From Prevotellaceae bacterium (GTDB lineage: Bacteria; Bacteroidota; Bacteroidia; Bacteroidales; UBA932), in NCBI GenBank assembly GCA_031288885.1, contig JAITQP010000134.1, positions 1 to 5,778 of the forward strand: 5,778 nt of DNA, written 5' to 3'. Positions 4,347-5,778 of the stretch are shown here, piece by piece. Under the pieces are notes generated by a model. It did not search any database and was not told the origin of the DNA. It saw nothing but the letters and a program-made list of their open reading frames with translations. The translations under genes and the position numbers were made by a program. Each line of letters opens with the position of its first letter. Position 1 is the stretch's first letter.

Positions 4347-5778
4347 ACTCGCTGTACAGCGCCACGGTGCTCAGCACCGGACAGGCGAGCGAGTGGAGAA
4401 TATTGACCCTGATTTTTGCCGCCGTGGTGGCGGGCAGGCGGAGGATACGCTTGTAGCCAATGGTGGTGGCGGCGCTCAGCAGCTGCCACGAGGCCGACGC
4501 ATCGTCCCAGTACTCCACGCTGAAGCGCGCCACGCGCTGCCCCAGCGGGATGTACTCCTGCAGCAGGAGCAGGTTGAATGTTTGCTTCTGCGGAAGCTCA
4601 AACGTCAGCGAGGCGGTGGTTACCGAGTCGTCGGTTGCCCAGTAGTCGTCGAAGCTTTCGTTCAGCACGTGCGCGGCGGCAAACCGCGGGTCGCTTCCTC
4701 TGGTGGCGCTGGCGGCAACCTTTGCCCCGCCCAGCAGGTTTACTTTAAAGATAGCGTCCAGCCGCTCGCGCAGCTCCACGAGGCGGGTGGAGTCGTTGGG
4801 GTGAATGCGCCCGCGCCGGTCGGGCGGGACGTTCAGCAGGAGGTTGGTGTTGCGCCCCACCGAGGTGTAGTAGATATCCAGCAGCTGGTCGAGCGATTTC
4901 ACCTTGTCGTCGGTGGCGGGGCTGTAAAACCACCCCGGGCGAATGGAGACGTCCGTTTCGCCGGCTATCCATGCCTGCCCAAAAATGTTCCCCGAGCTGA
5001 GGGTATCCACCGAAGACGCCCGCCCGGGCTCAAATCCGGCGGTATCCAAGCGCGACCAGCAGGTTTCGCCGGCGCGCCCCTCCTCGTTGCCTATCCAGCG
5101 GCAGCCGGGCCCTACGTCGCTAAAGATAACGGCGTGCGGCTGATGCTCGTAAACGGTGCGGTTGAACAGCGTCCAGTCGTAGCGCTGCTTTTTGCCGTTT
5201 TCGCCCTCGCCGTTGGCGCCGTCAAACCACTGCTCAAAGATGTCGCCGTAGCCCGTCAGCGCTTCGGTAAGCATGTCGGCAAAGGTGCGGTTGTACGCGG
5301 GCGTTCCGTAGGCCGGATGGTTCCTGTCCCACGGCGAGAGGTACACGCCCAGCTGCAGCCCCGCCTCGCGGCAGGCGTCCGACAGCTCCTTCAGCACGTC
5401 GCCCTGCCCGTTTTTCCAGCCGCTTTCGCGCACGGTGTGCGCGCTGTACTTGCTGGGCCACAGGCAAAACCCGTCGTGGTGCTTTGCCGTGATGATGATA
5501 CCCTTCATGCCGGCTTTCTTGGCCGTTTCCGCCCACTGCCGGCAGTCCAAGGCGGTGGGGTTAAACACGCGCGGGTCTTCCTTTCCGTCGCCCCACTCCA
5601 CGTTGGTAAAGGTGTTGGGGCCAAAGTGGGCAAACATGTAGTACTCCATTTGCTGCCACCTCAGCTGGTCGGCGGAGGGCACAGCGCCGTACGGCGCGGG
5701 CGGCGCCACCGCCTGCCGGCACGACAGGCAAACGCCTGCAGCTGCCGACACGAGAAAAATAGCGAAAAAATGTTTCAT
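4345..5778 (-). CDS. Exported GH29 alpha-L-fucosidase with C-terminal F5/8C-like domain
   Basis: This 477-residue glycoside hydrolase should release alpha-L-fucose from glycans by a retaining mechanism. The N-terminus (MKHFFAIFLVSAAAGVCLSC) is a signal peptide. Cys20 could be lipidated, but the lipobox (C-L-S-C) is weak and no acidic surface-export signal follows, so a periplasmic location is my best guess. The (beta/alpha)8-type catalytic domain covers about 30-345. It shows 'FAHFGPNTF' (49-57), 'KHHDGFCLWPS' (99-109), and 'QWFDGANGEG' (183-192) with Asp186 as nucleophile. Glu232 in 'WIGNEEG' is the probable acid/base by spacing, and 'NLLLNVPPDRRGRI' lies at 312-325. Residues about 350-477 look like a discoidin (F5/8C, CBM32-like) sandwich with 'YWATDD', 'LQEYIPLGQRV' and 'TTIGYKR'. 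WFDGANG plus this C-terminal domain fits the GH29-B group, which prefers alpha-1,3/1,4-linked fucose in branched, Lewis-type glycans. The start codon is the last three bases of the window, so promoter and upstream neighbours are unseen. The gene converges on cydB. Confidence 0.95.
   Translation of the reverse strand: MKHFFAIFLVSAAAGVCLSCRQAVAPPAPYGAVPSADQLRWQQMEYYMFAHFGPNTFTNVEWGDGKEDPRVFNPTALDCRQWAETAKKAGMKGIIITAKHHDGFCLWPSKYSAHTVRESGWKNGQGDVLKELSDACREAGLQLGVYLSPWDRNHPAYGTPAYNRTFADMLTEALTGYGDIFEQWFDGANGEGENGKKQRYDWTLFNRTVYEHQPHAVIFSDVGPGCRWIGNEEGRAGETCWSRLDTAGFEPGRASSVDTLSSGNIFGQAWIAGETDVSIRPGWFYSPATDDKVKSLDQLLDIYYTSVGRNTNLLLNVPPDRRGRIHPNDSTRLVELRERLDAIFKVNLLGGAKVAASATRGSDPRFAAAHVLNESFDDYWATDDSVTTASLTFELPQKQTFNLLLLQEYIPLGQRVARFSVEYWDDASASWQLLSAATTIGYKRILRLPATTAAKIRVNILHSLACPVLSTVALYSE

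Overview
The window looks like chromosomal DNA from a member of the Bacteroidota, most likely the order Bacteroidales. The evidence is a DUF4492-cydA-cydB cluster of the Bacteroidota type, a GH29 alpha-L-fucosidase with an F5/8C-like C-terminal domain, start codons without Shine-Dalgarno sequences, and AT-rich 'taattcctaattcg' spacer repeats next to GC-rich genes. Genus cannot be settled from sequence alone.

Layout, left to right. (1) Positions 1-390 are the 3' end of an unrecognised, probably exported beta-rich protein, closed by a strong intrinsic terminator at 414-450. (2) Positions 451-1093 hold no credible gene but are full of repeats: a large nested inverted-repeat structure (501-751), a 14-bp direct repeat, GC-rich REP-like sequence, a small GC-rich palindrome (877-897) and an AT-rich 14-bp tandem repeat just before the next gene. 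(3) Positions 1094-4055 form a compact co-directional operon: a 71-aa single-span membrane protein (DUF4492), then cydA and cydB, the two large subunits of the cytochrome bd quinol oxidase. All haem and quinol residues I could align to E. coli CydA are present. CydB departs from the E. coli pattern at two acidic positions. (4) Positions 4060-4333 hold a MITE/REPIN-like element of about 270 bp with short terminal inverted repeats, four nested hairpins and a 13-bp direct duplication at its borders. (5) Positions 4345-5778, on the minus strand, encode a complete exported GH29 fucosidase whose start codon is at the very end of the window.

How the parts work together. The cyd operon would give a strict or nanaerobic anaerobe a high-affinity menaquinol:O2 oxidoreductase for respiration or oxygen scavenging. 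The fucosidase belongs to host or plant glycan foraging and is not functionally linked to it. Removing the element and one duplicate copy leaves the two convergent genes with stop codons only 4 nt apart inside the palindrome TAGCGCGCTA. The insertion therefore appears to have landed on the shared gene ends and, by duplicating the target, left both reading frames intact. The most interesting items are this insertion, the large inverted structure at 501-751, and the possibility that the DUF4492 protein is a small accessory subunit of the bd oxidase. I found no obviously new multi-gene system.
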